A stretch of DNA of 64,000 nt from a virus (IMGVR_UViG_3300030329_005082:1-64000), one strand, 5' to 3'; shown: positions 31,180-40,095, numbered from the stretch's first letter. The notes: a model not told the origin generated them from the letters alone. Made by a program: numbers and translations.

Positions 31180-31662
31180 TTACCAGGGCTGACTGCGGCT
31201 CATGGCGTACTTGTTTTTTTCCCACTCAGCTCGTTGGCGCGCCTTTTCTTCCTCGTGAGAAGACCTAACTCTGTCCTCGGTGTATTTATTTTGGCGGTCT
31301 CTCACTTGTGCCACCACGGCTTGCCCCTCTTCACTCCGCACCCACTTCTCCAATGCGGGGTTATCATCTCTCATCTTTTCTGTTTCTTTGTTTAGCTGGG
31401 TGTACTTGTATTTTAGGTTGTTATCGTCCGTGCCGAAGCGCCTCATGAAGGCGTATTCGGCAGCGAGCAGGGCCGCTTCGGTCGCTTTCTCAACAAACTC
31501 CTCTTTTAGTTCTTCGAACTGTTGTCGCTTGGCGCTCCTTTGGCGGTGCTTTTGTTGGCGGCGCTTGTTCTTGTTCTTTTTTTCACCAAGAAATTCAGAC
31601 CCAGAACCAGCGAGGATCTCTTCTTTGATAAGTTGCCTAAGAATATCTTTTGTGAGTCTCAT
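31180..31662 (-). CDS. Basic/charged helical protein with 'RQLIKEE' start
   Basis: 160 aa from ATG 31662 (GGGGAG upstream). MRLTKDILRQLIKEEIL is the recurring core-protein N-terminal motif. Then an Arg/Lys/Gln-rich segment (NKNKRRQQKHRQRSAKRQQ), and charged helices to the end. Suggests a capsid-internal or DNA-associated protein. Confidence 0.6.
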   Translation of the reverse strand: MRLTKDILRQLIKEEILAGSGSEFLGEKKNKNKRRQQKHRQRSAKRQQFEELKEEFVEKATEAALLAAEYAFMRRFGTDDNNLKYKYTQLNKETEKMRDDNPALEKWVRSEEGQAVVAQVRDRQNKYTEDRVRSSHEEEKARQRAEWEKNKYAMSRSQPW

Positions 31663-31699
31663 TTGTTGCTCCCCTTCGCTATAACTATATAGTTCTGCT

Positions 31700-31957
31700 T
31701 TATGCTTTGGGAAAGAGAGCATTCCAAAATCTGGAAAAAATGGAAGAGGATTTTTTCGGAGCAAGTTGGTTTTTGGTAACTTCTTCCTGACAGGAAAAGT
31801 AGTGCTGCTCTCGGTACTGCCGAAGCAGCCTCTCATCACTTAGAACCCACTTGCGTAGGCAGTCCCACTCCAACAACTCCTGCGGGGTGCGGAAAGGTTG
31901 CGACTCTAAGATGGCAAGTCGTCGTAAAGCAGTGGCTACTTTTATCTCCTCTAACAA
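31700..31957 (-). CDS. Hypothetical protein, 85 aa
   Basis: TTG 31957 is preceded by AAAGGAG about 11 bases away. Helical with Trp and Arg (LLEWDCLRKWVLSDERLLRQY), and a C-terminal SIFSRFWNALFPKA amphipathic helix. Start uncertain. No family recognised. Confidence 0.5.
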   Translation of the reverse strand: MLEEIKVATALRRLAILESQPFRTPQELLEWDCLRKWVLSDERLLRQYREQHYFSCQEEVTKNQLAPKKSSSIFSRFWNALFPKA

Positions 31958-32033
31958 AAGTATATTACTCCTTTGACAGAAGTCAGTTAGATAATAGTAA
32001 CCATTCCTTTCTTATAATAAATATTACTTGCCA

Positions 32034-33293
32034 TCAGCTATTTGCCCTATCTATTACTTTTTGAAGCCTTCGGGTACCCTCTTTTATTGTCTCAATGTCC
32101 GGTCCATATGAGAACCTCAGATGCTGGTCAAAGCGTGAAGAAGTCTTCCCTCTTCGTTTTCCAGGGTTCACGTCAAAGAACTCCCCCGGAACAACAATGA
32201 CCTTTTCCTGAAGGGCTGCTCGGAAGAATTTCATGCCCGTATTTAACCCTTCTGGTAATGCGGATACATTTCCCCAAGCATAGAAAGCTCCGTCCGGCTC
32301 ACGCTCAAAAGTTATACCAAGCTTCTGGAGTCCGTCCAGCATTATTCTTCTTTTTTCGCGAAAAGTAGACTTGAGTGCTTGGGTCTCTTGCTTCATCTTG
32401 GCTGGATCTAGCAGAGGAATCACGGCACGCTGGGCTGGACGGCAAGCACCGCCGTCAAGGAAACTCCCCGCACTGGTCACGCTCTCAATGACATGTTCGG
32501 GTCCGACGATCCAAGCAATGCGCCAGCCGGGGTACCGCCAGTTCTTAGTTGTTCCGTCAAGTATTACTACTGGATCTTTATTTACGTCTTCAATATATTT
32601 TGCTGCGCTCAAAGTCTCATCTAGTCGGACACCAGAATACACATAAGAACTGTAGAACTCATCCATGAGCATATAACAGTCAAAGTCGCGACCAGTCTGT
32701 ACCCACTCCTTTAGTGCGGCACCCTTAATGGTTTTTCCAGTGGGATTGCATGGGTTAGAAACCAGCACGGCTCCCAGCCCCCGACCTTGCACCTCTCGCC
32801 TGAGATCTTCTGTCGTAAAAGCATAACCCTTTTCGGGGTCAAGTAGAATCGGGATGGGGTTGAAACGGTTGAAGGTTGATAACAACTCTTCATAAGCAGT
32901 GTAGTCTGGTACAAAATGCCCAAGATTAATATTTCCCAGAGATGCTGCCAGCCTGGCGAGGGCTAGCCTGCCGCCAGCAACAACCGAAACATTGGTCACA
33001 CCGTACTTTGATTTCTTGTCTTTCCGGAAAGTCTCATTATAATAATTCGCGATCGCCTCTCGCAGTTGCGGCATTCCGGATACAGGAGCATACTCATTAT
33101 CAGCATCCATCACGGGAATATTTTCAAGCCTTTCTATGCCGCCTTCTAGAAAACCTGTCTCTGGTTGTCCTTGTCCAAAGTTAACCCACTCAGGGTTTCC
33201 CCTGAAGAATCCCAGGGCTGCTGCCTCTTGGACTACATAAACAACTCCCGTGCGGGGTACCTGCCTGAATGTTTCGTTGGTTATTACTGTCAT
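32034..33293 (-). CDS. PLP-dependent aminotransferase (class I/II)
   Basis: 419 aa, full-length fold type I enzyme. INFxG-like WVNFGQGQPETG at the N-terminus, SNPCNPTGKTI, LMDEFYSSYVYSG with the PLP-binding Asp, GTTKNWRYPGWRIAWIVGP with the Schiff-base Lys, and LRFSYG with the carboxylate Arg. Substrate unknown; the close relatives are aspartate/aromatic aminotransferases. Rare in phages, so probably an auxiliary metabolic gene. Stop overlaps no gene; its start overlaps the dUTPase stop by four bases. Confidence 0.92.
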   Translation of the reverse strand: MTVITNETFRQVPRTGVVYVVQEAAALGFFRGNPEWVNFGQGQPETGFLEGGIERLENIPVMDADNEYAPVSGMPQLREAIANYYNETFRKDKKSKYGVTNVSVVAGGRLALARLAASLGNINLGHFVPDYTAYEELLSTFNRFNPIPILLDPEKGYAFTTEDLRREVQGRGLGAVLVSNPCNPTGKTIKGAALKEWVQTGRDFDCYMLMDEFYSSYVYSGVRLDETLSAAKYIEDVNKDPVVILDGTTKNWRYPGWRIAWIVGPEHVIESVTSAGSFLDGGACRPAQRAVIPLLDPAKMKQETQALKSTFREKRRIMLDGLQKLGITFEREPDGAFYAWGNVSALPEGLNTGMKFFRAALQEKVIVVPGEFFDVNPGKRRGKTSSRFDQHLRFSYGPDIETIKEGTRRLQKVIDRANS

Positions 33294-33847
33294 CTGTCTC
33301 CGGTTGAGCCAAGTGTTCCGGTGCCTCGGCTAGTCTCCTTATCATAAATATGATCGGATTCCACTAGATCTACATTTGTTGTAATCTTGACGAACACGGC
33401 TTGGGCGATCTTATCACCAGCGTGGAGGGTCTGTGTTCGGTCGCTTGGGTTGTGAAGGTTCACAAAGATTTCTCCTGTGTATCCTCGGTCAACAACGCAG
33501 GCTCCCACGACCAGACCTCGCTTGGAAGCGATGCCAGACTTGTTCTTGATTTCCAGCATGTATCCCTCTGGGACTTCAATCTTTAAGCCAGTTGGGAAGA
33601 GTGATGAGCCGTGAGGCAAGACGCTCTCAATCTGCTTTGGGATGTCGTCCCGTGGCGGGGGGCAGAAAAACAAATCCATGCCGGCATCTGTTGGGTGTGC
33701 TCGCACAGGTAGTTTAGCATTCTCGTGAAGTCGTTGGACTCTTACTTTCATTTTGTTTCCTTCTCGGTCGGCGCAGGCTGGTTTCAAATCACACCCGCAG
33801 TCATAACATTCATCTGCAACATTGAATAAATTTCTTTGATCAATCAT
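33290..33847 (-). CDS. dut: dUTPase
   Basis: Trimeric dUTPase fold: LPVRAHPTDAGMDLF (motif 1), NKSGIASKRGLVVG (motif 2), VVDRGYTGEIFV (motif 3), GDKIAQAVF (motif 4) and RGTGTLGSTG (motif 5). Hydrolyses dUTP to keep uracil out of DNA and supplies dUMP. The frame from ATG 33847 (ATGA overlap with the upstream stop) gives 185 aa with a Cys-rich extension (ECYDCGCDLKPAC). A strong ribosome binding site AGAAGGAAAC precedes an internal ATG 33751, giving 153 aa. Either start, or both, may be used. Confidence 0.93.
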   Translation of the reverse strand: MIDQRNLFNVADECYDCGCDLKPACADREGNKMKVRVQRLHENAKLPVRAHPTDAGMDLFFCPPPRDDIPKQIESVLPHGSSLFPTGLKIEVPEGYMLEIKNKSGIASKRGLVVGACVVDRGYTGEIFVNLHNPSDRTQTLHAGDKIAQAVFVKITTNVDLVESDHIYDKETSRGTGTLGSTGDR

Positions 33848-34158
33848 CTTGGTTCCAATCCTCTTTGGTGAATTCTTTTTGTTCCGGATTTAAATCTAAC
33901 AATACAAAACTCACCATCAATATTGACAACAATTCCCTCGTGATCAATAATAGACAGGAGTTCCCACACATTGCAATGGACAGGTTGCCCAATAACAAAC
34001 CTATTTGGCGACACTAAGTGCTCCTTATGAACATAGTGCAAGTTTTTGCCAATTAGAAAAAGTCGGACATCTGGTGCGCCGGGACAAGACCCAACATCAA
34101 ATCCCTCCATTCCCCCAATAATGCCATAACCTTCTCTTACTCTCTTTTTGTCTCTCAT
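33844..34158 (-). CDS. SH3-like protein, possibly two tandem half-copies
   Basis: 104 aa. RFVIGQPVHC, HEGIVVNIDGEFCIVRFKSGTKRIHQRGLE in the second half fit the SH3-like family. The first half (YGIIGGMEGF...DVRLFLIGKNLHYVHKEHL) could be a decayed or shortened copy. ATGA overlap with dut. Confidence 0.6.
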   Translation of the reverse strand: MRDKKRVREGYGIIGGMEGFDVGSCPGAPDVRLFLIGKNLHYVHKEHLVSPNRFVIGQPVHCNVWELLSIIDHEGIVVNIDGEFCIVRFKSGTKRIHQRGLEPR

Positions 34159-34165
34159 TCTCTCG

Positions 34166-34363
34166 CTAGAAATGCCGCTTTAGTGTTTCAATGTTTTCCT
34201 CAGCCTCTGCAAGAACCGTTGTCCACTTCAAAATCTCTTCAAGGAGATTAGAGTGTTCTCCGATACCAGCCGAGTTATTAAGGTAGACGTCCAACACAGC
34301 CAAAGCTTCATCTTTTTTTGCCTCATAGTGAGAAAAGGCAGCTTGTAGTAATTTTTCACTCAT
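34166..34363 (-). CDS. Conserved small phage protein, 65 aa
   Basis: ATG 34363 with AGGAG upstream, overlapping the polymerase stop. HYEAKKDEALAVLDVYLNN, GIGEHSNLLEEI and AEAEENIETLKRHF match a helical family widespread in marine phages. Function unknown. Confidence 0.75.
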   Translation of the reverse strand: MSEKLLQAAFSHYEAKKDEALAVLDVYLNNSAGIGEHSNLLEEILKWTTVLAEAEENIETLKRHF

Positions 34364-37300
34364 GTCAATCTCCTGAATGTTCTGCGAAGAGAGCGGGTGC
34401 TGAATCCCCACTTCTCGTTATATTCTAAGTTAGCAATGTACACTTTGTTAAGGGAAATCTTATCATCTTCTCTTACACCCCAGCAGCGGATGCGAGCATC
34501 AAAGGCGTTGCTGTCGGTGGTGTGAATGACCCAGTATTCCTTGCCGTTCTTTGTCTTCTTTACTTTTACTTCCCTTGGAATGAACCAGACCAGTTGGAGG
34601 TCAGGATCGTACTCGCTGATGGGCGGGCAGCCACGGGTCATCAGGTTGTCTTGGATTTCCTGTGGCATAATCTCATGGATGGGAAAGATGCCCGTGAGAG
34701 ATGCGAAGTGTTCCAACTTCTCTTCCTCGGAGAAATCACCCTCTGGTGCGTAGACATCAATATTTTCCAGCAGGTTCTTTTCCTTGCGTGGCCTGTCTAC
34801 GGCAACGGCAGACCAGAAGTGTTTCAGTCCGGTGAACCTGTCGTCCATCAACTCGTCAAGGGCTTTGCTCCTGACCAGAACATCCAGCGCCTTCTTGTTC
34901 AGTTTGGAGTATGTGATGTTCTCGTTGAACAGGAACTCCTCAATACTGTTGAACGGTCGGTTGGCTACAATCTGGTCAATGGCACTATCGCCCAGACCCT
35001 TGATGCCTGCGAGCGGCTGAATCAAAGTCTTGCCGTCCTCGGCAATCTCCCAGACTCGTCCTGACTTGTTGACGCTTGGCGGGACAATCTCAAACCCAAA
35101 GGACTTGGCTGTGTTGATTGCTCCTGCCTTCTTATCTTCTGGCTCCTTGTCCAAGAACGCCGCCATCCATTCAACGGGATAGTAGTAACTCAACCAAGCA
35201 CATTGGAAGGACACCGCACCGTAGGATACAGCGTGCGATAAGTTGAAGCCGTAGCCTGAAAAGAACTCCATCTTGGACCAGAGGTTCTTGGCTACATCTT
35301 CGGACAGTCCGTGCTTGCCGCAGCCCTTGACAAACTTTTTATATAATTTGTCCTTGACTTTATCTTTTCCTGTTCCCTTTTTCGTTAGGACTTTGCGGAG
35401 CAGGTTGCCCTCGTCCAGGGAGATGTTGTCGCCCAACTTGTGAGCGAGCATAGCCAACTGCTCTTGGAAGACCAACAAGCCGTATGTATCTCCGAGAACT
35501 TCTTTGATGATTGGGTGCTCGTAGTGTACTTGGCTAGGGTTAGACTTGTTCGCAACATACAGACTGTGAGCCTTGGCGCTAAGTGGCCCAGGGCGGAAGA
35601 TAGCCGTGACCGCAGCGAAGTCTAACAGGGATGTGGGCTGGGCTTCTTGGCAGAACCGCTGGGCTCCGCCGTTGGTCATCTGGAAGATGCCTGCCCACTT
35701 GCCTTTGTGGAATACCTCTCGCCAGACTTCCTGATTGTCAAAGTCAATAACATCTGGGTGGAGGTGTGTATTATAATAATCTCTTACCTGTTCAAATGTC
35801 GGCTCCTCAATTCCTTGATGGCGTTTGAGGATGTGGCGGATTGCTCCCGAAATCATACGGAGAGTGGATAGACCGAGCAGGTCAAACTTGATAAAGCCGA
35901 GCGGCTCCAAGTGCCTGACGTTCTGTCCCTCACTCCACGGTGTCTGGATGACACCTCCCGAGTTGATGAGCGGCATGTGTTTGTCTAGGTCTTCTGCTAC
36001 AACAACCCCGCCAGCGTGCCGAGAAATACTACGCATGTTGCCGAAAAGATTATCAACGTGCGTAGCGACATCGGGGTACTTGTGGAAGAAGTCTTGAAGC
36101 GTTTCACTATATTCTTTTACCTCGTCAAACGTGGGAGTGTAGACACCAGCGGTCTGACCCCTAGCCTTCTTAGCAAGAGGGATAGCCTCATTCATCATAA
36201 CACTAGTGACTTTGTTGACCTCAGTGAATGGGATATTATAGAACTTGCCAATGTCTTTGATAAGCGAGCGGAGTTGGAGCGTGTTGAAGTTGCTGATGGG
36301 AACCACAGTGGTCTTGCCCCACTCCTCTGCTAGCTGCTCCTTTAGGAGCATAGGCTCCTCAACATCAAAGTCAATGTCCGGATAGCCGGTGCCGCCCTTT
36401 GTCAAGAACCTCTCAAACTGAAGAGCGTATTTGATTGGGTCCACCTGCGTGATGTCTAGGACATACGACAGAAGTGAGCCAGCGGCTGAACCTCGTCCAA
36501 GTCCGACCAGCATTTCCTCTTGGGCTTTGTCCGAGATGGCTTTCATCGTCAAGAAGTATTGAGCGAACCCACGCTCCTTGATGATGTTGAGTTCGCCTTT
36601 GAGTCGCTGGACGTATTCTTCATCTTTGTCTAGGTTTTTGTCTTTCATTCCCTGCAAAGCATCAGCCGTCAGAGCTTGGATAGCTGTCTTGCCCTCTGGC
36701 ACCACAAACTCTGGCAGCCGTACCTCACTGTTGGGCAGGAAATCCTCGCAGCGATCAAAGGCGATGTGATGAGTGCGCTCAATTGTGTCACGAACAAATG
36801 TCTCATCGTAGTCAATATTATGCTTGGCCGAGTACTTCTTGTAGGACTCCCACATCTGATCGCCATTCTTTGGATACAACTCATAACCAACCTCGTCTAC
36901 CGAAGCTGGGAGTAAGCTATCGGGATCAGCCCATTCGGGAACTTTGCCTGCCCAGCCGATACGCTTGTACATCTCTCGGTCTTTCCACAAGTCAGGTCGT
37001 GGGTAGTGACTGTCCGCTGTGCTAATGACCTCAACACCCATCTCCATACAGGCTTGGATGATAAGGTTATTGCCCTCGTGCTGTTCTCTAATATCGTTCC
37101 ACTGGACTTCGCCATAGAACCTGTCGCCAAAGATCTCCTTGAACTGAGCGATGGTATCACGCATGGCTGCGAGCACGTGGTCAGCACTCTTGTCCCTGTT
37201 CTTCCAAAAGTCTTCAAACAGTGGGCCAGACATACAGGCGCTGCTGATGATCAGCCCCTCGTTGTACTTGTCCAGCATCTCAAAGTCCATGCGGGGATAA

Positions 37301-37773
37301 CGATAGAAGTTTTCAGGCTGGTAACTATCCGACACCAGTTTGAATAAGTTGTTTAAACCTGTCTGGTTCTGAGCAATCATCACGAGGTGACGACGCTCAT
37401 TAAGCGGGTTGCGCTTCTTTTGGCGGTCCTCATCCTCAATGACCATTCCGTATTCTTCTTTTTTCTGCCGCTTGGAATTGGCTTTATGCTCCTCGTACAT
37501 CTGTCGCCACTTCTTGTGGGAGCGGATGAAGTAGGATTCGCAGCCATACAGGGCTCGGAAGTCTTTGCCGTCGGCTCGCATCTTTTTGAGATGTTCCACC
37601 TGAAACGACAATCCGTTCATGTGCCCATGATCTGTGAGAGCGTGGGCGTTCATCCCGTTCTCGTAGGCGAAGTCCATATGCTCGCCAGGCATACCCAAGC
37701 CATCAAAGGGCGAGAGTCCGGAGTGGGCGTGCAGTCCCACAAATGGGATCTTACTTTCAATACGGTCAGTCAT
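34360..37773 (-). CDS. dnaE: DNA polymerase III alpha-type replicative polymerase
   Basis: 1137 aa, close to bacterial DnaE (about 1160). N-terminal PHP domain with LHAHSGLSPFDG (14-25) and LTDHGHMNG (47-54); palm GRGSAAGSL (426-434) and catalytic PDIDFD (465-470); later LLVFQEQ and LSHAVSYG finger regions; C-terminal OB-like part WVIHTTDSNAFDARI. Likely the main replicative enzyme of the phage. Phages with family C polymerases are uncommon. It has its own promoter (37802-37829) just after a strong terminator. A second, family A polymerase is encoded at 48.6-49.8 kb. Confidence 0.96.
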   Translation of the reverse strand: MTDRIESKIPFVGLHAHSGLSPFDGLGMPGEHMDFAYENGMNAHALTDHGHMNGLSFQVEHLKKMRADGKDFRALYGCESYFIRSHKKWRQMYEEHKANSKRQKKEEYGMVIEDEDRQKKRNPLNERRHLVMIAQNQTGLNNLFKLVSDSYQPENFYRYPRMDFEMLDKYNEGLIISSACMSGPLFEDFWKNRDKSADHVLAAMRDTIAQFKEIFGDRFYGEVQWNDIREQHEGNNLIIQACMEMGVEVISTADSHYPRPDLWKDREMYKRIGWAGKVPEWADPDSLLPASVDEVGYELYPKNGDQMWESYKKYSAKHNIDYDETFVRDTIERTHHIAFDRCEDFLPNSEVRLPEFVVPEGKTAIQALTADALQGMKDKNLDKDEEYVQRLKGELNIIKERGFAQYFLTMKAISDKAQEEMLVGLGRGSAAGSLLSYVLDITQVDPIKYALQFERFLTKGGTGYPDIDFDVEEPMLLKEQLAEEWGKTTVVPISNFNTLQLRSLIKDIGKFYNIPFTEVNKVTSVMMNEAIPLAKKARGQTAGVYTPTFDEVKEYSETLQDFFHKYPDVATHVDNLFGNMRSISRHAGGVVVAEDLDKHMPLINSGGVIQTPWSEGQNVRHLEPLGFIKFDLLGLSTLRMISGAIRHILKRHQGIEEPTFEQVRDYYNTHLHPDVIDFDNQEVWREVFHKGKWAGIFQMTNGGAQRFCQEAQPTSLLDFAAVTAIFRPGPLSAKAHSLYVANKSNPSQVHYEHPIIKEVLGDTYGLLVFQEQLAMLAHKLGDNISLDEGNLLRKVLTKKGTGKDKVKDKLYKKFVKGCGKHGLSEDVAKNLWSKMEFFSGYGFNLSHAVSYGAVSFQCAWLSYYYPVEWMAAFLDKEPEDKKAGAINTAKSFGFEIVPPSVNKSGRVWEIAEDGKTLIQPLAGIKGLGDSAIDQIVANRPFNSIEEFLFNENITYSKLNKKALDVLVRSKALDELMDDRFTGLKHFWSAVAVDRPRKEKNLLENIDVYAPEGDFSEEEKLEHFASLTGIFPIHEIMPQEIQDNLMTRGCPPISEYDPDLQLVWFIPREVKVKKTKNGKEYWVIHTTDSNAFDARIRCWGVREDDKISLNKVYIANLEYNEKWGFSTRSLRRTFRRLT

Positions 37774-37801
37774 TGACTACCTTTCTATTTGGTGTGTATC
37801 T

Positions 37802-37829
37802 AGTGTACCAGAAAATATGAATTATTCAA
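37802..37829 (-). promoter_or_regulatory. Promoter for dnaE
   Basis: TTGAAT (37824-37829), 16-base spacer, TGG-TACACT (37802-37807). Weaker match than the others. It starts right after the preceding terminator, and the ATG 37773 leader is about 22 bases. Confidence 0.65.
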
Positions 37830-37830
37830 G

Positions 37831-37864
37831 TTAAAAAAATGAGCGGGGCACCAACTCCCCGCTC
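37831..37864 (-). terminator. Terminator after the glycosyltransferase gene
   Basis: Minus strand GAGCGGGG-AGTTGGTG-CCCCGCTC (8 bp perfect stem, 37841-37864) followed by ATTTTTTTAA. A classic rho-independent terminator, 40 bases after the stop at 37904. Confidence 0.92.
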
Positions 37865-37903
37865 GCCACCTGCCGTAACAGGGTGTCCAATTAATATAAG
37901 TAG

Positions 37904-39160
37904 CTAGAATTTGGACATTGGAGTTATAATGCCCTCAGAATAATCTAACTGCGCGTCAAGGTTTTGCATATAAACAGGAAGTTCTGGCTCAATATTTTCA
38001 TCCAACAAGTTGGCAATCAAGGTTTGATACCCGCGAAGATTGGCAGCGTTATGAATTGAAAACCTATCAACCACTTCCGCACAGGATTTATTATATTGAT
38101 CTAAGTCGTCACGCTCCTCGTGGCGAAGAGCAGACTCAAACTGACAGACGGCTTCTGTCAGGTTTGCGCCCCTGTAATAATATCCAAAGTCCGACATAAA
38201 CTCAGAGTTATGTACTACTGGCAGTTGTAAGAATGCTGCCTCAAGCAGTGTGTAGTTTAGCCCATTCATGAAGTGGTGATGGAACATTAGCCTTGCGTGC
38301 TTTATAAGTGTCGGAAAAGAAAAGCGAGGCTCAAAAGAAACTTTTATATCTTTTGCCAGAGGAAAGAATCTAATGTACTCAGCAGCGTGCTTATTAAGTT
38401 GAAAGTTTTTCAAAGCGTTGAACAAATATATTTTATTGAACTCCTCGTTGCCTCGCTCATGCACAAGGTTGGCAGCCATGAACGGAAACAAAGATGTCTT
38501 AAGAACATTCAGGTTGGGCTCTGTGCAAAAAATGCTCTTATTTCTAGGGTCCTGCTTTACGAAGAACGGGGAGTCAGTTTTATAATCCTTGTCCTCTTCA
38601 ATGAGTACTTTGAGTAAAGCCGGGTCCCAAATGTAGGGACACTGATATGCCCTGTTTGCCCTATAGCGATGAATCATATAATCTTTTTGCCATGCAAAGT
38701 GAGGACTCATCCAGACTGCATCAGCAATAGAATCTTCTCTGAGAAGTCCACCAGCACAATGGTTCTCTCTTCCCTCTTCAGGGTGCTCCAAGTGTCCGAA
38801 AACAAATGTTTCCTGATCCATGACGTAGCGGTTACCGTAAATAACATCCGCTATCTTGACACCATTGTCTCTAAATTTTTGCAGATAACTCTTGCCCATC
38901 ATAGCACTGACCAGCAGGAGAACATCCAGATGATATTTCTCCCTGAACAACTCCATGCTGTAAGCTGTCGTTCCGAATATATCTGCTTCGTCGCCTGTAA
39001 TGTTTTTAGACAACCCAGGAGGGTACACTAAGACAGGTGAAAGTGCTGGTATTTTCTTTAGAAGAAGATACAAATAATATGCATTTTGGTGCAAACCATT
39101 GTTAAAGTAACCGGAAGCATCTGGGCTTACTACGATACCTACAACAATCTGCCTAGACAT
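37904..39160 (-). CDS. Glycosyltransferase, DUF2827-like
   Basis: 418 aa. QNAYYLYLLLKKIPALSP near the N-terminus and, later, HHHFMNGLNYTLLEAAFLQ and LPVVHNSEFMSDFGYYY, the GT-B-like donor site with N-G-L-x-Y and E-A. The DUF2827 family has such a layout and is annotated as glycosyltransferase. It may glucosylate phage DNA, a virion protein or a host surface polymer. It is a single-gene unit ending in a strong terminator; no separate promoter is obvious upstream. Confidence 0.75.
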   Translation of the reverse strand: MSRQIVVGIVVSPDASGYFNNGLHQNAYYLYLLLKKIPALSPVLVYPPGLSKNITGDEADIFGTTAYSMELFREKYHLDVLLLVSAMMGKSYLQKFRDNGVKIADVIYGNRYVMDQETFVFGHLEHPEEGRENHCAGGLLREDSIADAVWMSPHFAWQKDYMIHRYRANRAYQCPYIWDPALLKVLIEEDKDYKTDSPFFVKQDPRNKSIFCTEPNLNVLKTSLFPFMAANLVHERGNEEFNKIYLFNALKNFQLNKHAAEYIRFFPLAKDIKVSFEPRFSFPTLIKHARLMFHHHFMNGLNYTLLEAAFLQLPVVHNSEFMSDFGYYYRGANLTEAVCQFESALRHEERDDLDQYNKSCAEVVDRFSIHNAANLRGYQTLIANLLDENIEPELPVYMQNLDAQLDYSEGIITPMSKF

Positions 39161-39223
39161 ATCAACCCTCCCGTAAAAATGTGTGCTAACTTATATAGGA
39201 TGCACACCACTTTGGAGGCAATC

Positions 39224-39580
39224 TTAGTCTTCTTTTACTTCTTCTTCGGCAGGCCGTTCGCCGTAGACATCTTTGTGTCCGTCTTGATAAGTAATAATGG
39301 TTTGATTGGCTGGGTGTGGTTCAATGTGAACCTTCACAAAATCACTCATGCTATCAAAGATGGCAATACCTCCACGGGGCGGGGGATAGAGCCAGTGAAC
39401 AACGCATTGACCTGTCGCCATAACGACGCCTTCAATAACAACACCCTCGCCCGAAACCCCTGTTTCATCCTGCTGACGGTAAACTGTGAAACTGGTAATC
39501 CCTCTTGGTGCCAACTTGGGTGGTGGCTTGGGGATTAAATCATCAGCAACCTCTTCAGACATTTTCTGCTCATCGCTCAT
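39224..39580 (-). CDS. Conserved small phage protein, 118 aa
   Basis: GITSFTVYRQQDETGVSGEG, ATGQCVVHWLYPP and DFVKVHIEPHPANQTII resemble a common phage hypothetical family ('..VyR..DetGvSGtG.V..G..f..G..v..W'). The acidic tail ends EEVKED. SH3-like character is possible. Overlaps the next upstream gene by four bases. Confidence 0.65.
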   Translation of the reverse strand: MSDEQKMSEEVADDLIPKPPPKLAPRGITSFTVYRQQDETGVSGEGVVIEGVVMATGQCVVHWLYPPPRGGIAIFDSMSDFVKVHIEPHPANQTIITYQDGHKDVYGERPAEEEVKED

Positions 39581-39825
39581 TCTACACCCCCAAGCATGGC
39601 AGCAACGCGAGATAACCTTGCAGCATCAACAGGAGTAAGCTCATCAGCACGATATAGATATTTATCTTTCTTCAGAGATGGTTTTACATTTGTTTCGTAT
39701 TGGTCATCTTCTACCCACCTTACGGTAAAGTAAGTCCACTTATCAGGATCTTTTAGTTTGCCAGTAATGGTGCCAAACCTCAAAATGCTATGATAAGTTA
39801 CATAAACGTTTGATCCTATATCCAT
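39577..39825 (-). CDS. SH3-like small protein
   Basis: 82 aa. DIGSNVYVTYHSILRFGTITGKL, YFTVRWVEDDQYE and LYRADELTPVDAARL. The V-R-W strand and C-terminal helix suit the family, though the start is DIGSNV rather than KPGDLV. Confidence 0.6.
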   Translation of the reverse strand: MDIGSNVYVTYHSILRFGTITGKLKDPDKWTYFTVRWVEDDQYETNVKPSLKKDKYLYRADELTPVDAARLSRVAAMLGGVE

Positions 39826-39840
39826 TCTATTCTTCCTTCT

Positions 39841-40095
39841 CTAAGCAACACAGATTAAGTGGTTCTCGCCGATAAATGTATATGTTTCGCCATCAAAGTT
39901 AACTTTCTCCACCCCAAAGGCATGAACAACAACCCTCTTACCTGTTAGGTCTTCTGAGCAATCAGAAGCGCAAGAAATTACTTTGGCTGCTACAAAATCT
40001 TGAGGCTTCTCCTCCTTGGGAACAAAGAAGGATCCTTCGCGAGGAGCATCCTTAATCACTTCAATAAGTAGTCTGCGATTTAAAGGTTTCATCAT
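39841..40095 (-). CDS. GroES/gp31-like co-chaperonin
   Basis: 84 aa from ATG 40095 (tandem ATGATG overlapping the stop of the upstream gene). KPLNRRLLIEVIKDAPREGS begins like GroES; the mobile-loop position reads GSFFVP, equivalent to the G-[IV]-[VI]-L hydrophobic tripeptide that docks GroEL; then VVVHAFGVEKVNFDGETY and IGENHLICVA match the barrel end. It would cap the phage GroEL or host GroEL. The distance to groEL is 20 kb, so the two are separately expressed. Confidence 0.75.
   Translation of the reverse strand: MMKPLNRRLLIEVIKDAPREGSFFVPKEEKPQDFVAAKVISCASDCSEDLTGKRVVVHAFGVEKVNFDGETYTFIGENHLICVA

Noticed and set aside
34522-35064. 180-aa open frame on the plus strand inside dnaE
   Set aside because: Antisense to a strongly conserved polymerase gene and without family features.
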